Shown here piece by piece: positions 1 to 6,888 of a stretch of DNA of 64,000 nucleotides. Numbering within the stretch: the stretch's first letter is position 1; the number at the start of each line of letters is the position of its first letter. The notes under the pieces are model-generated. The model was not told where the DNA came from. It did not search any database and saw only the letters and a list, made by a program, of their open reading frames with translations. Both the position numbers and the translations under genes were made by a program. Source of the stretch: an uncultured Spirochaetales bacterium (GTDB lineage: Bacteria > Spirochaetota > Spirochaetia > Sphaerochaetales > Sphaerochaetaceae); contig CASFDW010000003.1 of NCBI GenBank assembly GCA_949293595.1, forward strand, positions 192,573-256,572. Reading direction: 5' to 3'.

Positions 1-1
1 C

Positions 2-607
2 ACGTCCTCTTTCTGGTCGAGCATCGCATTCAGCCTGAGGAGGATACTCGCCGGTCTTTTCCTCGCATTGCTTATAAGCATCCCGACATCGTTCCTCTCG
101 TACCGCAGCAGGGTTTTCTCCGCAATGCTCGCCCCTGTCGTGCAGTTCATGAAGGCGACCCCTGTCGCGAGCATAGTCATCCTCGTGCTGATCTGGGTCA
201 ACAGCCGTAACCTTTCCGTTGTCATTTCGTTCCTGATGGTTTTCCCCGTGATGCATTCGTCCCTCTCGGAGGGTCTTGAGAACGTGGACAAAAAGCTTTT
301 GGAAATGGCGGAGGTGTATGCCGTGGGATGGAGGAAGAAGGTGAGGTATGTCATCATCCCGGAGCTCGTTCCGTTTTTCCAAAGCGGAATCACGATAGCT
401 CTTGGGCTCTGCTTCAAAAGCGGTATCGCCGCCGAGGTGATCGCGATTCCGTCCGGCTCGATAGGTGAGAAGCTTTACGAGGCCAAGATATATCTCTCCA
501 CTCCGGATCTCTTTGCCTGGACGGTGATGATAATAATCCTTGCGAAGCTGTTCGAGGCTTTCTTCCTCATGCTTGTGCATATTGCTGCGGGGAGGCTTGT
601 GAAATGA
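2..607 (+). CDS. ABC transporter permease, 5' end outside window
   Basis: The reading frame is open from the first bases, so the gene starts upstream and only about 201 C-terminal residues are visible. These are hydrophobic with several membrane segments and carry an SsuC/TauC/ThiX-like permease layout, including the cytoplasmic loop 'ENVDKKLLEMAEVYAVGWRK' that matches the EAA-type ATPase-docking loop (E-A-x-x-x-G). The downstream ATPase gene overlaps it by 4 nt (ATGA), so the two form one inner-membrane importer. The substrate cannot be read from these two subunits. Nitrate/taurine/thiamine-precursor type importers are the family-level options, and the binding protein must lie outside the window. 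Confidence 0.8.
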   Translation, partial: TSSFWSSIAFSLRRILAGLFLALLISIPTSFLSYRSRVFSAMLAPVVQFMKATPVASIVILVLIWVNSRNLSVVISFLMVFPVMHSSLSEGLENVDKKLLEMAEVYAVGWRKKVRYVIIPELVPFFQSGITIALGLCFKSGIAAEVIAIPSGSIGEKLYEAKIYLSTPDLFAWTVMIIILAKLFEAFFLMLVHIAAGRLVK

Positions 608-1191
608 GGATTTCTGGTCTGAAAAAAAGCTTCGGGGACAAGAAGGTGTTCTCGTCGCTTGATCTTGAGATACCCGAGCATGAGCTCACGGTCTTCATGG
701 GCCCTTCCGGCTCCGGAAAGACGACCCTGTTCAGAATCATACTGGGGCTCGAGAGGCCGGATTCCGGCTCGGTATTCGTGCAAGGCCGTGTCGGTGCTCT
801 TTTCCAGGAGGACAGGCTGATAGGCAACCTCAGCGTCATGGGAAACCTGATGCTGGTGACAAACGACCGGCAAAGGGCCTCGGAATACCTGCTTGCGTTG
901 GGCCTTTCCGGGGAGGAGGGGACAAAGGCCTGTGAGCTCTCCGGAGGCATGGCCAGACGTGTCGCCCTGGCAAGGGCCCTCCTGGCACCGTTCGACACCC
1001 TTGTCGTGGACGAGCCGTTCTCGGGCCTGGATCCCGAAGCGAAGAAGCTTGCGGCAGGCCTGCTGCTCTCGAAGACCGCAGGACGTACCGTCCTTCTGAT
1101 TACGCACGATGCGGACGACCTGCCGTTGCTCGGCTGTCCGCGCGTGGTCGATTTTCCCTCCGGACGGATGCTCTTCGTCCCCGGGTTATAA
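604..1191 (+). CDS. ABC transporter ATP-binding protein (SsuB/TauB type)
   Basis: Nucleotide-binding subunit of the importer whose permease ends just upstream; the ATG overlaps the permease stop (ATGA). Walker A is GPSGSGKTT at residues 33-41, the Q-loop glutamine is in LFQED near 68, the ABC signature LSGGMARR is at 112-119, and Walker B VVDEP is followed by a D-loop and an H-loop (LLITHD). At 195 residues it is shorter than the usual ~250 of this family. It lacks most of the C-terminal extension but keeps every catalytic motif. It should act at the inner face of the cytoplasmic membrane. Confidence 0.88.
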   Translation: MRISGLKKSFGDKKVFSSLDLEIPEHELTVFMGPSGSGKTTLFRIILGLERPDSGSVFVQGRVGALFQEDRLIGNLSVMGNLMLVTNDRQRASEYLLALGLSGEEGTKACELSGGMARRVALARALLAPFDTLVVDEPFSGLDPEAKKLAAGLLLSKTAGRTVLLITHDADDLPLLGCPRVVDFPSGRMLFVPGL

Positions 1192-1230
1192 AACATTTGT
1201 TGTTGTGGTATCATGTCGGTGGAGTTCGAG

Positions 1231-1596
1231 ATGTTTTTGACAGACGATGATGCTTTGAGGATCAGGAACATGCTGGGCACAAGGCCCGAGAGATGCATCA
1301 TAGCCGACTGCGTCTACAAGTCAGGGTCCTTCTGTGGTTTTTCTTTTTCGGTTTCCGACACCAAGGGACAGTATTTGTCGGTTCCCTATTCGGATGTTCC
1401 GGCAAACGGATATGCTGATCTCGCAGAGCGGCTTGCCGTCAGGAAGAGGGATCCTTTGAAAAAGGATGCCTCAAATGTCCTGGATGGCATCGTTTCCCTC
1501 GTCAGGGAACTCGGGCTGGATCTGAAGGACGAGGAGGTTTCAGGGCTGGCGGACCTCACCCATCCCGTGCTCCTTGCAAACGCGGTCAAGCGCTGA
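1231..1596 (+). CDS. Hypothetical protein, ~121 aa
   Basis: I do not recognise a family. The protein is small, soluble and charged, with no signal peptide or membrane segment. The start at 1231 is chosen because a GGTGGAG ribosome site (1218-1224) sits 6 nt before it. An upstream in-frame ATG at 1213 would add six residues but has no ribosome site and overlaps a TATCAT box (1209-1214). It lies 39 nt after the ABC ATPase stop and may be read with it. A cysteine pair (CIIADC) is visible near the N-terminus. No function is proposed. Confidence 0.6.
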   Translation: MFLTDDDALRIRNMLGTRPERCIIADCVYKSGSFCGFSFSVSDTKGQYLSVPYSDVPANGYADLAERLAVRKRDPLKKDASNVLDGIVSLVRELGLDLKDEEVSGLADLTHPVLLANAVKR

Positions 1597-1629
1597 GGGG
1601 CCAAACTACACACTTTCATTCCTTTGTAT

Positions 1630-1635
1630 TATAAT
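1630..1635 (+). promoter_or_regulatory. -10 box of pepF, leaderless arrangement
   Basis: A perfect TATAAT lies 7 nt before the ATG at 1643 with no Shine-Dalgarno in between. Transcription would start at or next to the A of the start codon. The -35 region is weak. Confidence 0.55.
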
Positions 1636-1642
1636 TGCCGAC

Positions 1643-3349
1643 ATGAACGGACAAAAACTTCCACATTGGGATCTCAGCCCAATATACCGTGGTGTCGGCT
1701 GTGATGATTTCCTGGACGATCTTGAAAAGATTTCCACGCTCAGCCAGGAGCTGAAGGACAGGGTGCGTTCCTCGAGCCTGTACGATCTTCTCATCCTGGC
1801 AGACAGGATAGCCGCCCTGGTATCCAATACTTCGGCCTACGCGTCGGCCTGTCTCTCGACCGACACAGCCGATCCTTCGTACATGCTGGCCAACAGCCGC
1901 GCCGAGGAGGCTTCGGTCGCATTCTCCTCCGCCATGCAGCTCCTGATTTCAGAAGCATCGGAGAGGAAGGACGAGTTTTCCGATCCGAGGCTCAAGGACT
2001 ATTCTCTGCTTTTGTCGGAGTTCCTTGTGCAGGGCTCCCATCAGATGAGCTGCAAGGAGGAGGATCTGGCCCTCGAGCTGCTCAGGACAAGCGCGAACCA
2101 GTGGGAGAGGCTCCAGGAGGCGGTCACCTCGTCGATACACGACGGGGACATGACCCTGATACAGCTCCGGGGCCTTGCGTCGTCGCCCGACAGGAACGAA
2201 AGAAGGAACGCCTTCGAAAGGGAGCTGCGGATACTGAAGGAACACGAGGTCGCGCTCGCCTACAGCCTCAACGGAGTAAAAGGCACAACCCTGGCCCTCG
2301 AGAAGAGAAGGGGATGGAAGAGCCCGCTGGAAAGGAGCCTGTTTTCCTCAAGGATATCCGGAAGGACTCTCGATGCCCTGATATCGGCTCTTGAGGACTC
2401 CCTTCCCATGTTCCGCCGCTACTTCTTGACCAAGGCACGCCTGCTGGGGCTTGAAAGGCTCGAATGGTACGACATCTCCGCCCCTGTTGGCAAAAGCGTT
2501 GGGAGATACTCTTTCGAGGAGGCAAGGGACATCATAGTCTCCTCCTATTCGAAGTTCTCCCCGGAGATGGGGGATTTCGCCAGAAATGCCTTTGAGAAAG
2601 GATGGATAGACGCCGAACCGAGGAAGGGCAAGGTGGGGGGCGCCTACGATACCGCCTTCAGGAAGAGCGGGGTGTCGCGTGTTCTCTGTAATTACGACTA
2701 TTCCTACGACAGTGTCGCGACCCTTGCCCATGAACTCGGACATGCATACCACGACCATGTCGTACGCGATCTTCCGGTACTTCTTTCCGACTATCCCATG
2801 ACTCTTGCCGAGACCGCCTCCATATTCGGTGAGACGGTCGTTTTCACGGAGGTGCTGAAAAATCTGGACAAGGATGGGAAGCTTCCTGTCATCGAACAGT
2901 TCGTCGCCTCCGCCGCGCAGGTCTGCGTGGACATCCTCTCGAGGTTTTACTTCGAGAAGGAGCTTTTTGAGCGGAGGAGGTCTGGGGAGCTTTCGCCGGA
3001 CCAGCTCTGCAGCATGATGTTGGATGCTCAGGAGCGTACGTACGGCGATGCGGTAGGTGTGAAGCATCCGTACATGTGGGCTGTCAAGGGCCACTATTAT
3101 TGCGAGGCCTTCAGCTTCTACAATTACCCGTATGCCTTCGGACAGCTTTTCGCCCTGGGACTTTTCAAAAGGGCCGGAGGATCCCCGTCGTTCGCCTCGT
3201 CCTACAGGGACCTGCTTCTCAGGACCGGAATGCAGGACGCCGTGTCTGTCGGACTTTCCGCCGGGATGGACATGGAGGATCCGGAGTTCTGGAAGGAGGG
3301 GGTATCCGTGATAGCCTCCTATGCCGGGGAGCTTGAGAATTGGCTTTAA
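1643..3349 (+). CDS. pepF: Oligoendopeptidase F, M3B zinc metallopeptidase
   Basis: Cytosolic zinc peptidase that trims medium-length oligopeptides. The active-site helix reads LAHELGHAYHDH (HExxH), with the third ligand Glu expected in the downstream LAETASIFGE segment. Length (568 residues) and architecture, a long helical N-terminal half followed by the M3 catalytic half, fit the PepF branch. The start at 1643 (MNGQKLPHWDLS) is preferred over the upstream alternative at 1574 because the family starts with a 'W-D-L-S-P-I-Y' segment and because a TATAAT box ends 7 nt before the ATG. No signal peptide is seen. The next gene starts inside its last codons. Confidence 0.9.
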   Translation: MNGQKLPHWDLSPIYRGVGCDDFLDDLEKISTLSQELKDRVRSSSLYDLLILADRIAALVSNTSAYASACLSTDTADPSYMLANSRAEEASVAFSSAMQLLISEASERKDEFSDPRLKDYSLLLSEFLVQGSHQMSCKEEDLALELLRTSANQWERLQEAVTSSIHDGDMTLIQLRGLASSPDRNERRNAFERELRILKEHEVALAYSLNGVKGTTLALEKRRGWKSPLERSLFSSRISGRTLDALISALEDSLPMFRRYFLTKARLLGLERLEWYDISAPVGKSVGRYSFEEARDIIVSSYSKFSPEMGDFARNAFEKGWIDAEPRKGKVGGAYDTAFRKSGVSRVLCNYDYSYDSVATLAHELGHAYHDHVVRDLPVLLSDYPMTLAETASIFGETVVFTEVLKNLDKDGKLPVIEQFVASAAQVCVDILSRFYFEKELFERRRSGELSPDQLCSMMLDAQERTYGDAVGVKHPYMWAVKGHYYCEAFSFYNYPYAFGQLFALGLFKRAGGSPSFASSYRDLLLRTGMQDAVSVGLSAGMDMEDPEFWKEGVSVIASYAGELENWL

Positions 3350-4473
3350 GGATAGAGAAATACGTGAACGGGGCCTATGGCCTCGCACATGACGAGGACG
3401 GCAGGGTCCATCTTGTGGCAAACGCCCTTCCAGGGGAACTGGTCGAGGAGAAGGACGTAAGAATGAAGGGGTCCGCCATCATCTCCTCCTGTGCCGGCGT
3501 GCTGGAGAGGAGCCCGATGCGGACAGAGCCTCCATGCCCGCTTTACGGTATCTGCGGGGGATGCGATTTCCTCATTGTCTGCGAAAGGGACTCCGCGATG
3601 CTCAAGCAGCAGGCGGTCGCGGACAATCTCAGAAGGATCGCGGGGCTTGATGTCCGGTCCGTCTTCGAGCCTCCTGCCTACGATCGGTTCGGGGGATACC
3701 GCTCGCGTTGCCGGGTGCATGTGGACCCGAGGAGCGGAAGGGCCGGTTTTCTCGCAAGATCCAGCAACGGGCTTGTGGATGTGGGTTCCTGTCCCGCCCT
3801 GTCCGAAAAACTGGATCATTTCCTATCCGGGGGCAGGGACTTGCTGTTCAGACGTGCAAGGACCCTGATGATAGAACGTGGGCTGAACAGGAACACAGGA
3901 TGTGTCGAGCTTCCGATGCAGGAGGGCTTTGACGGCGTTTCGTTCGGCCGGGAGCGGGTCTTCGCCCTTGGTTACTCGGTTTCCGCCGACGTGTTCTTCC
4001 AGAGCAACCTCCGTCTGCTGCCCCGGCTTCTCTCCTTCGTGCATGACAGCACCGTCGGGGAGGTTGTCATGGACCTGTACAGCGGTGTCGGTACGTTCTC
4101 CAGGCTGTTCGAGGGCGAGGGGAGGAAGGTATACGCCGTTGAAAGGCAGAAGGAGTGTCTTGCGCTCTCCCGTATCAACGCCCCGTCCACACATTCCTTC
4201 ACGGACGATGCCGCGGCCTTTGCACGCAAGGTATCCACATGCGTCGACACAGTGATTGTGGACCCTCCGAGGGTGGGGCTGGCAAAAGAGGTCCCCGGTC
4301 ATATATCGGACCTCCGTCCCTCCCGCATCGTCTATGTCTCCTGCGACAGCATCACGGCATCCCGGGATCTGGCCGCGTTCTCCGGGGCTTACGAGCTTGT
4401 CTCCGCCAGGCTTTTCGATTTCTATCCTGGCTCAAGCCACGAGGAGACGGTGTTCGTGCTTGACCGGCGCTGA
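3340..4473 (+). CDS. 23S rRNA/tRNA (uracil-5-)-methyltransferase, TrmA/RlmD family
   Basis: SAM-dependent m5U RNA methyltransferase. An N-terminal TRAM-like RNA-binding stretch (about residues 1-55) is followed by an iron-sulfur type cysteine set (CPLYGICGGC near 65-75) and a Rossmann methyltransferase domain with DLYSGVGTF. The catalytic region has DPPRVGL and the nucleophile cysteine in VYVSCDS. At 377 residues it is shorter than E. coli RlmD. Start: TTG at 3340, overlapping the pepF stop by 10 nt, with GGGGAG about 8 nt before it; no in-frame ATG gives a complete TRAM domain. Whether the target is 23S rRNA or tRNA cannot be told from sequence alone. Confidence 0.85.
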   Translation: MALRIEKYVNGAYGLAHDEDGRVHLVANALPGELVEEKDVRMKGSAIISSCAGVLERSPMRTEPPCPLYGICGGCDFLIVCERDSAMLKQQAVADNLRRIAGLDVRSVFEPPAYDRFGGYRSRCRVHVDPRSGRAGFLARSSNGLVDVGSCPALSEKLDHFLSGGRDLLFRRARTLMIERGLNRNTGCVELPMQEGFDGVSFGRERVFALGYSVSADVFFQSNLRLLPRLLSFVHDSTVGEVVMDLYSGVGTFSRLFEGEGRKVYAVERQKECLALSRINAPSTHSFTDDAAAFARKVSTCVDTVIVDPPRVGLAKEVPGHISDLRPSRIVYVSCDSITASRDLAAFSGAYELVSARLFDFYPGSSHEETVFVLDRR

Positions 4474-4483
4474 AAAAAATGTT

Positions 4484-4511
4484 TTGCCTTCTTCGTTTCG
4501 CGGGGTATAAT
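4484..4511 (+). promoter_or_regulatory. Sigma70-type promoter of candidate small RNA
   Basis: TTGCCT at 4484-4489, 16-bp spacer, perfect TATAAT at 4506-4511. Expected transcription start is near 4518. No coding sequence follows for more than 400 nt, but a hairpin-rich segment ending in an intrinsic terminator does. Confidence 0.65.
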
Positions 4512-4517
4512 ATCAGT

Positions 4518-4630
4518 GGGGGGAGGATTGCTCCCCTGGAAAATGAGAATTGTGTTCGGTTTTTCATTTTTGCATAACTTAACTCCTATCAGATGATGCC
4601 GGCTTCGTTGATCCCGGCATCATTTCTTTT
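4518..4630 (+). ncRNA. Candidate small RNA, ~113 nt, no known family recognised
   Basis: Between a strong promoter and an intrinsic terminator lie three stem-loops and no open frame. Hairpin 1 is GGGGAG (4520-4525) with CTCCCC (4531-4536) and a 5-nt loop. Hairpin 2 pairs AAAATGA (4540-4546) with TCATTTT (4564-4570). A single-stranded linker 4571-4592 carries ACTCCT, complementary to Shine-Dalgarno sequences. Hairpin 3 is the terminator. This is the layout of many trans-acting sRNAs. It does not match 6S, SRP, tmRNA or RNase P consensus as far as I can judge. Confidence 0.5.
4593..4630 (+). terminator. Intrinsic terminator of the candidate sRNA
   Basis: ATGATGCCGG (4593-4602) pairs with CCGGCATCAT (4614-4623) over an 11-nt loop and is followed by TTTCTTTT. 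It would also stop read-through from the upstream methyltransferase gene. Confidence 0.75.
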
Positions 4631-4846
4631 CTCCATGAGCAGGTTTATGCCTGTCGGTAAACGTTTAATATACCTGGTGATGTAAATTGTCGGATAATAT
4701 GTGATATGGAATCACTGTGAATGATGGTGCAGAAATACCGATTCACTTCCATATTATTGATATAATATCATGATTCTCAAATAATTAGCATTTTGCATGC
4801 CTCACCGGTACCTTTTCCCATATTGTTGGTGTTTAGCCGGTCTGCA
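4631..4846. other. Non-coding A+T-rich spacer with dyads
   Basis: No open frame of note. Two dyads are visible. One is an imperfect long hairpin, ATATGG...GTGAAT (4704-4722) with ATTCAC...CCATAT (4741-4754). The other is the perfect 13-bp palindrome TGATATAATATCA (4758-4770). They may be binding sites for the downstream LacI regulator or others; nothing more can be supported. Confidence 0.35.
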
Positions 4847-4867
4847 TATATATCAAGCGTTTGATAT
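4823..4867 (+). promoter_or_regulatory. LacI-gene promoter with overlapping operator
   Basis: TTGTTG (4823-4828), 18-bp spacer, TATATA (4847-4852). The near-perfect 18-bp palindrome ATATCAAGCGTTTGATAT (4850-4867) has the central CG typical of LacI-family operators and covers the -10 box and the expected start point. This is the geometry of direct repression, so the regulator probably represses itself and the fructokinase behind it. Confidence 0.6.
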
Positions 4868-4950
4868 CAAAATACTTTTTTCTTGATAAATGAAATGAAT
4901 TATGTGAGAATTATCGATGAAATATCACTTTGAGATTCAGGTGGAACGAT

Positions 4951-5943
4951 ATGGCTACCATAAAGGATGTCGCGGAGCTCACAGGATTGAGCATCGGTAC
5001 CGTAAGCAGGGTTTTGAACAACAGGGGATACATTTCACAGAAGACCAGGAAGAACGTCGACGATGCGATGAGGAAGCTCAACTACCAGCCGAACGCCATC
5101 GCCAGATCGCTGAGCAAGTCGTCGTCGAATATAATCGGCGTGATCATACCGATGCTCCAGAATCCGTTCTTCGCATCGCTTTTGTCCGCGATAGAGAACG
5201 AGCTGGAGGGCAGGGGATACCAGCTGCTTCTGTTCATCTCCGACGGGGACGGCAAGAAGGAAGGCGAGCTTCTTAGGGAATGCCGGCGCAACAGGGTTGC
5301 CGGAATAATCCTTTGCTCAGGCAATTTCGAGGCGATGAGGATTTCCGATCTGGATGTGCCCGTGGTATCCATAGAACGAAGCAGGAAGAATTCCTCGGTT
5401 TCAATTGAATGTGACAACTACAAGGGAGGAAGCCTCGCCTGCAGGCATCTTTACGACATCGGGGCGCGCAACATCGTCTATGTTTATGGAGCCCAGGACT
5501 ATCCCATGCCCGCCGACGCCCGCCAGAGCGGATACGAGGACGCCTGCCGCGAGCTCGGATTGCCAATCAAGATATACAAGACAGGAAGCGATGATTTCCA
5601 TCATCAGGATTATTTCGACCTGCTTGGCAGGGTTTTTGATGAGAACCCGTCAATGGACGGCCTGTTCTGTTCCTCGGACATGATTGCCGCCCAGGCACTG
5701 AAGGTTGCATCGAGAAGGGGTGTCGCGGTCCCCGACGAGCTGGGCATCGTGGGCTTCGACGATTCGGCAATCGCCGTGCTGACCACTCCGGAGCTCACCA
5801 CGATACACCAGCCTGTGGACGAGATGGCCTCATTGGCCGTCGGTTCGCTCCTGTCTTCGATAAAGACCCGCAGCTTTTCCACGACAAGCGTCGTCGTCGA
5901 CGTGCATCTGGTGGAACGTGGCAGCACCGGCAGCCAAGGATGA
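4951..5943 (+). CDS. LacI-family transcriptional regulator
   Basis: 330-residue repressor. The N-terminal helix-turn-helix (residues 2-25, TIKDVAELTGLSIGTVSRVL) and hinge helix (QPNAIARSLS) are canonical. The rest is a periplasmic-binding-like sugar sensor domain ending in the usual GFDDSAIA...LTTIHQP segment. Start at 4951 is chosen over a longer frame at 4930 because the HTH begins immediately and AGGTGG lies upstream. It is followed after about 34 nt by a fructokinase gene, so the effector is probably a sugar or sugar phosphate of that pathway. A matching palindromic operator lies in its own promoter. Confidence 0.92.
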   Translation: MATIKDVAELTGLSIGTVSRVLNNRGYISQKTRKNVDDAMRKLNYQPNAIARSLSKSSSNIIGVIIPMLQNPFFASLLSAIENELEGRGYQLLLFISDGDGKKEGELLRECRRNRVAGIILCSGNFEAMRISDLDVPVVSIERSRKNSSVSIECDNYKGGSLACRHLYDIGARNIVYVYGAQDYPMPADARQSGYEDACRELGLPIKIYKTGSDDFHHQDYFDLLGRVFDENPSMDGLFCSSDMIAAQALKVASRRGVAVPDELGIVGFDDSAIAVLTTPELTTIHQPVDEMASLAVGSLLSSIKTRSFSTTSVVVDVHLVERGSTGSQG

Positions 5944-5977
5944 GTTTTGTTTTTCATAAGGATATTTGGAGGATCAT

Positions 5978-6853
5978 ATGGATTGTCTTTGTTTTGGGGA
6001 GGTCTTGTGGGATGTCTTCGGCGACAAGAAGACCCTCGGTGGCGCTCCGTTGAACGTCGCGGGCCATTTTTCACGGCTTGGCGGCAACGCATCAATCGTG
6101 AGCTGTGTCGGGGACGATGAGCTCGGCAGGCTCACGCTGGCGGCCATGGACGATCTGGGTATCGACAGGCGTTTCGTGCATGTTGACCCATCGTGCGTGA
6201 CGGGCAGGGCCCTGGTCACGCTTGCGGATGGAATACCTTCCTACCGTTTCGACGATCCCAGTGCATGGGACCGTATAGAACTGACGGATGAGGAGAAGGA
6301 TGGGATCTGCTCGAAGGCCTGGGATGTCTTTGTCTTCGGCACCCTGGCACAGAGGAACAGTGTTTCCAGGAATACGCTTTGCTACCTGCTGGACAACGTC
6401 GATGCCGGCACGGTTTTCTTCGACGTCAATCTCCGTCTTGATTTTTATAACGCCGAGATAATCAGACATGGTATCGAGAAGGCAGGAATACTTAAGATGA
6501 ACGACGAGGAGGTTCCCGTCGTGTGTGAGCTTCTGGGTGTGGAAAGCGACAATCCTGTTTCGACGCTGATCGACCTGTATTCGCTCAAGGCAGTGCTTGT
6601 CACCAGGGGCAAGGCCGGTTCCGACATCTACTTTGACGGACGGATGCACCACCAGAGCAGCAGGAAGGTGAAGGTCGTGGACACTGTGGGCGCAGGCGAC
6701 AGCCTCTCCTCCGGATTCCTGTATTTCCTGACAAAGGGGGATGAGGTGCCCGTGGCATTGGAAAAGGCATCAATGCTGGCAGACTATGTGGTACAGCATT
6801 CAGGGGCGATCCCGTGCTATGACGAGGAGATAAGAAGGCAGCTTGGAATATGA
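5978..6853 (+). CDS. Fructokinase, PfkB family
   Basis: Cytosolic ATP-dependent sugar kinase of 291 residues. The N-terminal GGAPLNVAGHFSRLGG signature is that of fructokinases within the ribokinase/PfkB family, and the C-terminal anion-hole/catalytic-base motif VDTVGAGDSLSSGF is intact. Start at 5978 follows TTGGAGGATC (5966-5975). It is read with the upstream lacI gene and ends at a strong terminator 7 nt later. Likely role: phosphorylating fructose released or imported by a system elsewhere; no transporter or hydrolase is linked. Confidence 0.87.
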   Translation: MDCLCFGEVLWDVFGDKKTLGGAPLNVAGHFSRLGGNASIVSCVGDDELGRLTLAAMDDLGIDRRFVHVDPSCVTGRALVTLADGIPSYRFDDPSAWDRIELTDEEKDGICSKAWDVFVFGTLAQRNSVSRNTLCYLLDNVDAGTVFFDVNLRLDFYNAEIIRHGIEKAGILKMNDEEVPVVCELLGVESDNPVSTLIDLYSLKAVLVTRGKAGSDIYFDGRMHHQSSRKVKVVDTVGAGDSLSSGFLYFLTKGDEVPVALEKASMLADYVVQHSGAIPCYDEEIRRQLGI

Positions 6854-6860
6854 GAAAACG

Positions 6861-6888
6861 GAAAGCCGGGAGTCCGGCTTTCTTTTTT
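6861..6888 (+). terminator. Intrinsic terminator after fructokinase
   Basis: GAAAGCCGG (6861-6869) and CCGGCTTTC (6874-6882), 4-nt loop, then TTTTTT. The minus-strand gene's stop codon lies at its right edge; in that direction the T-run is poor. Confidence 0.88.

Noticed and set aside
4518..4630. 6S, SRP or tmRNA identity for the candidate sRNA
   Set aside because: No central open bubble, GGAA-type SRP loop or tag frame could be found; kept as an unclassified sRNA.
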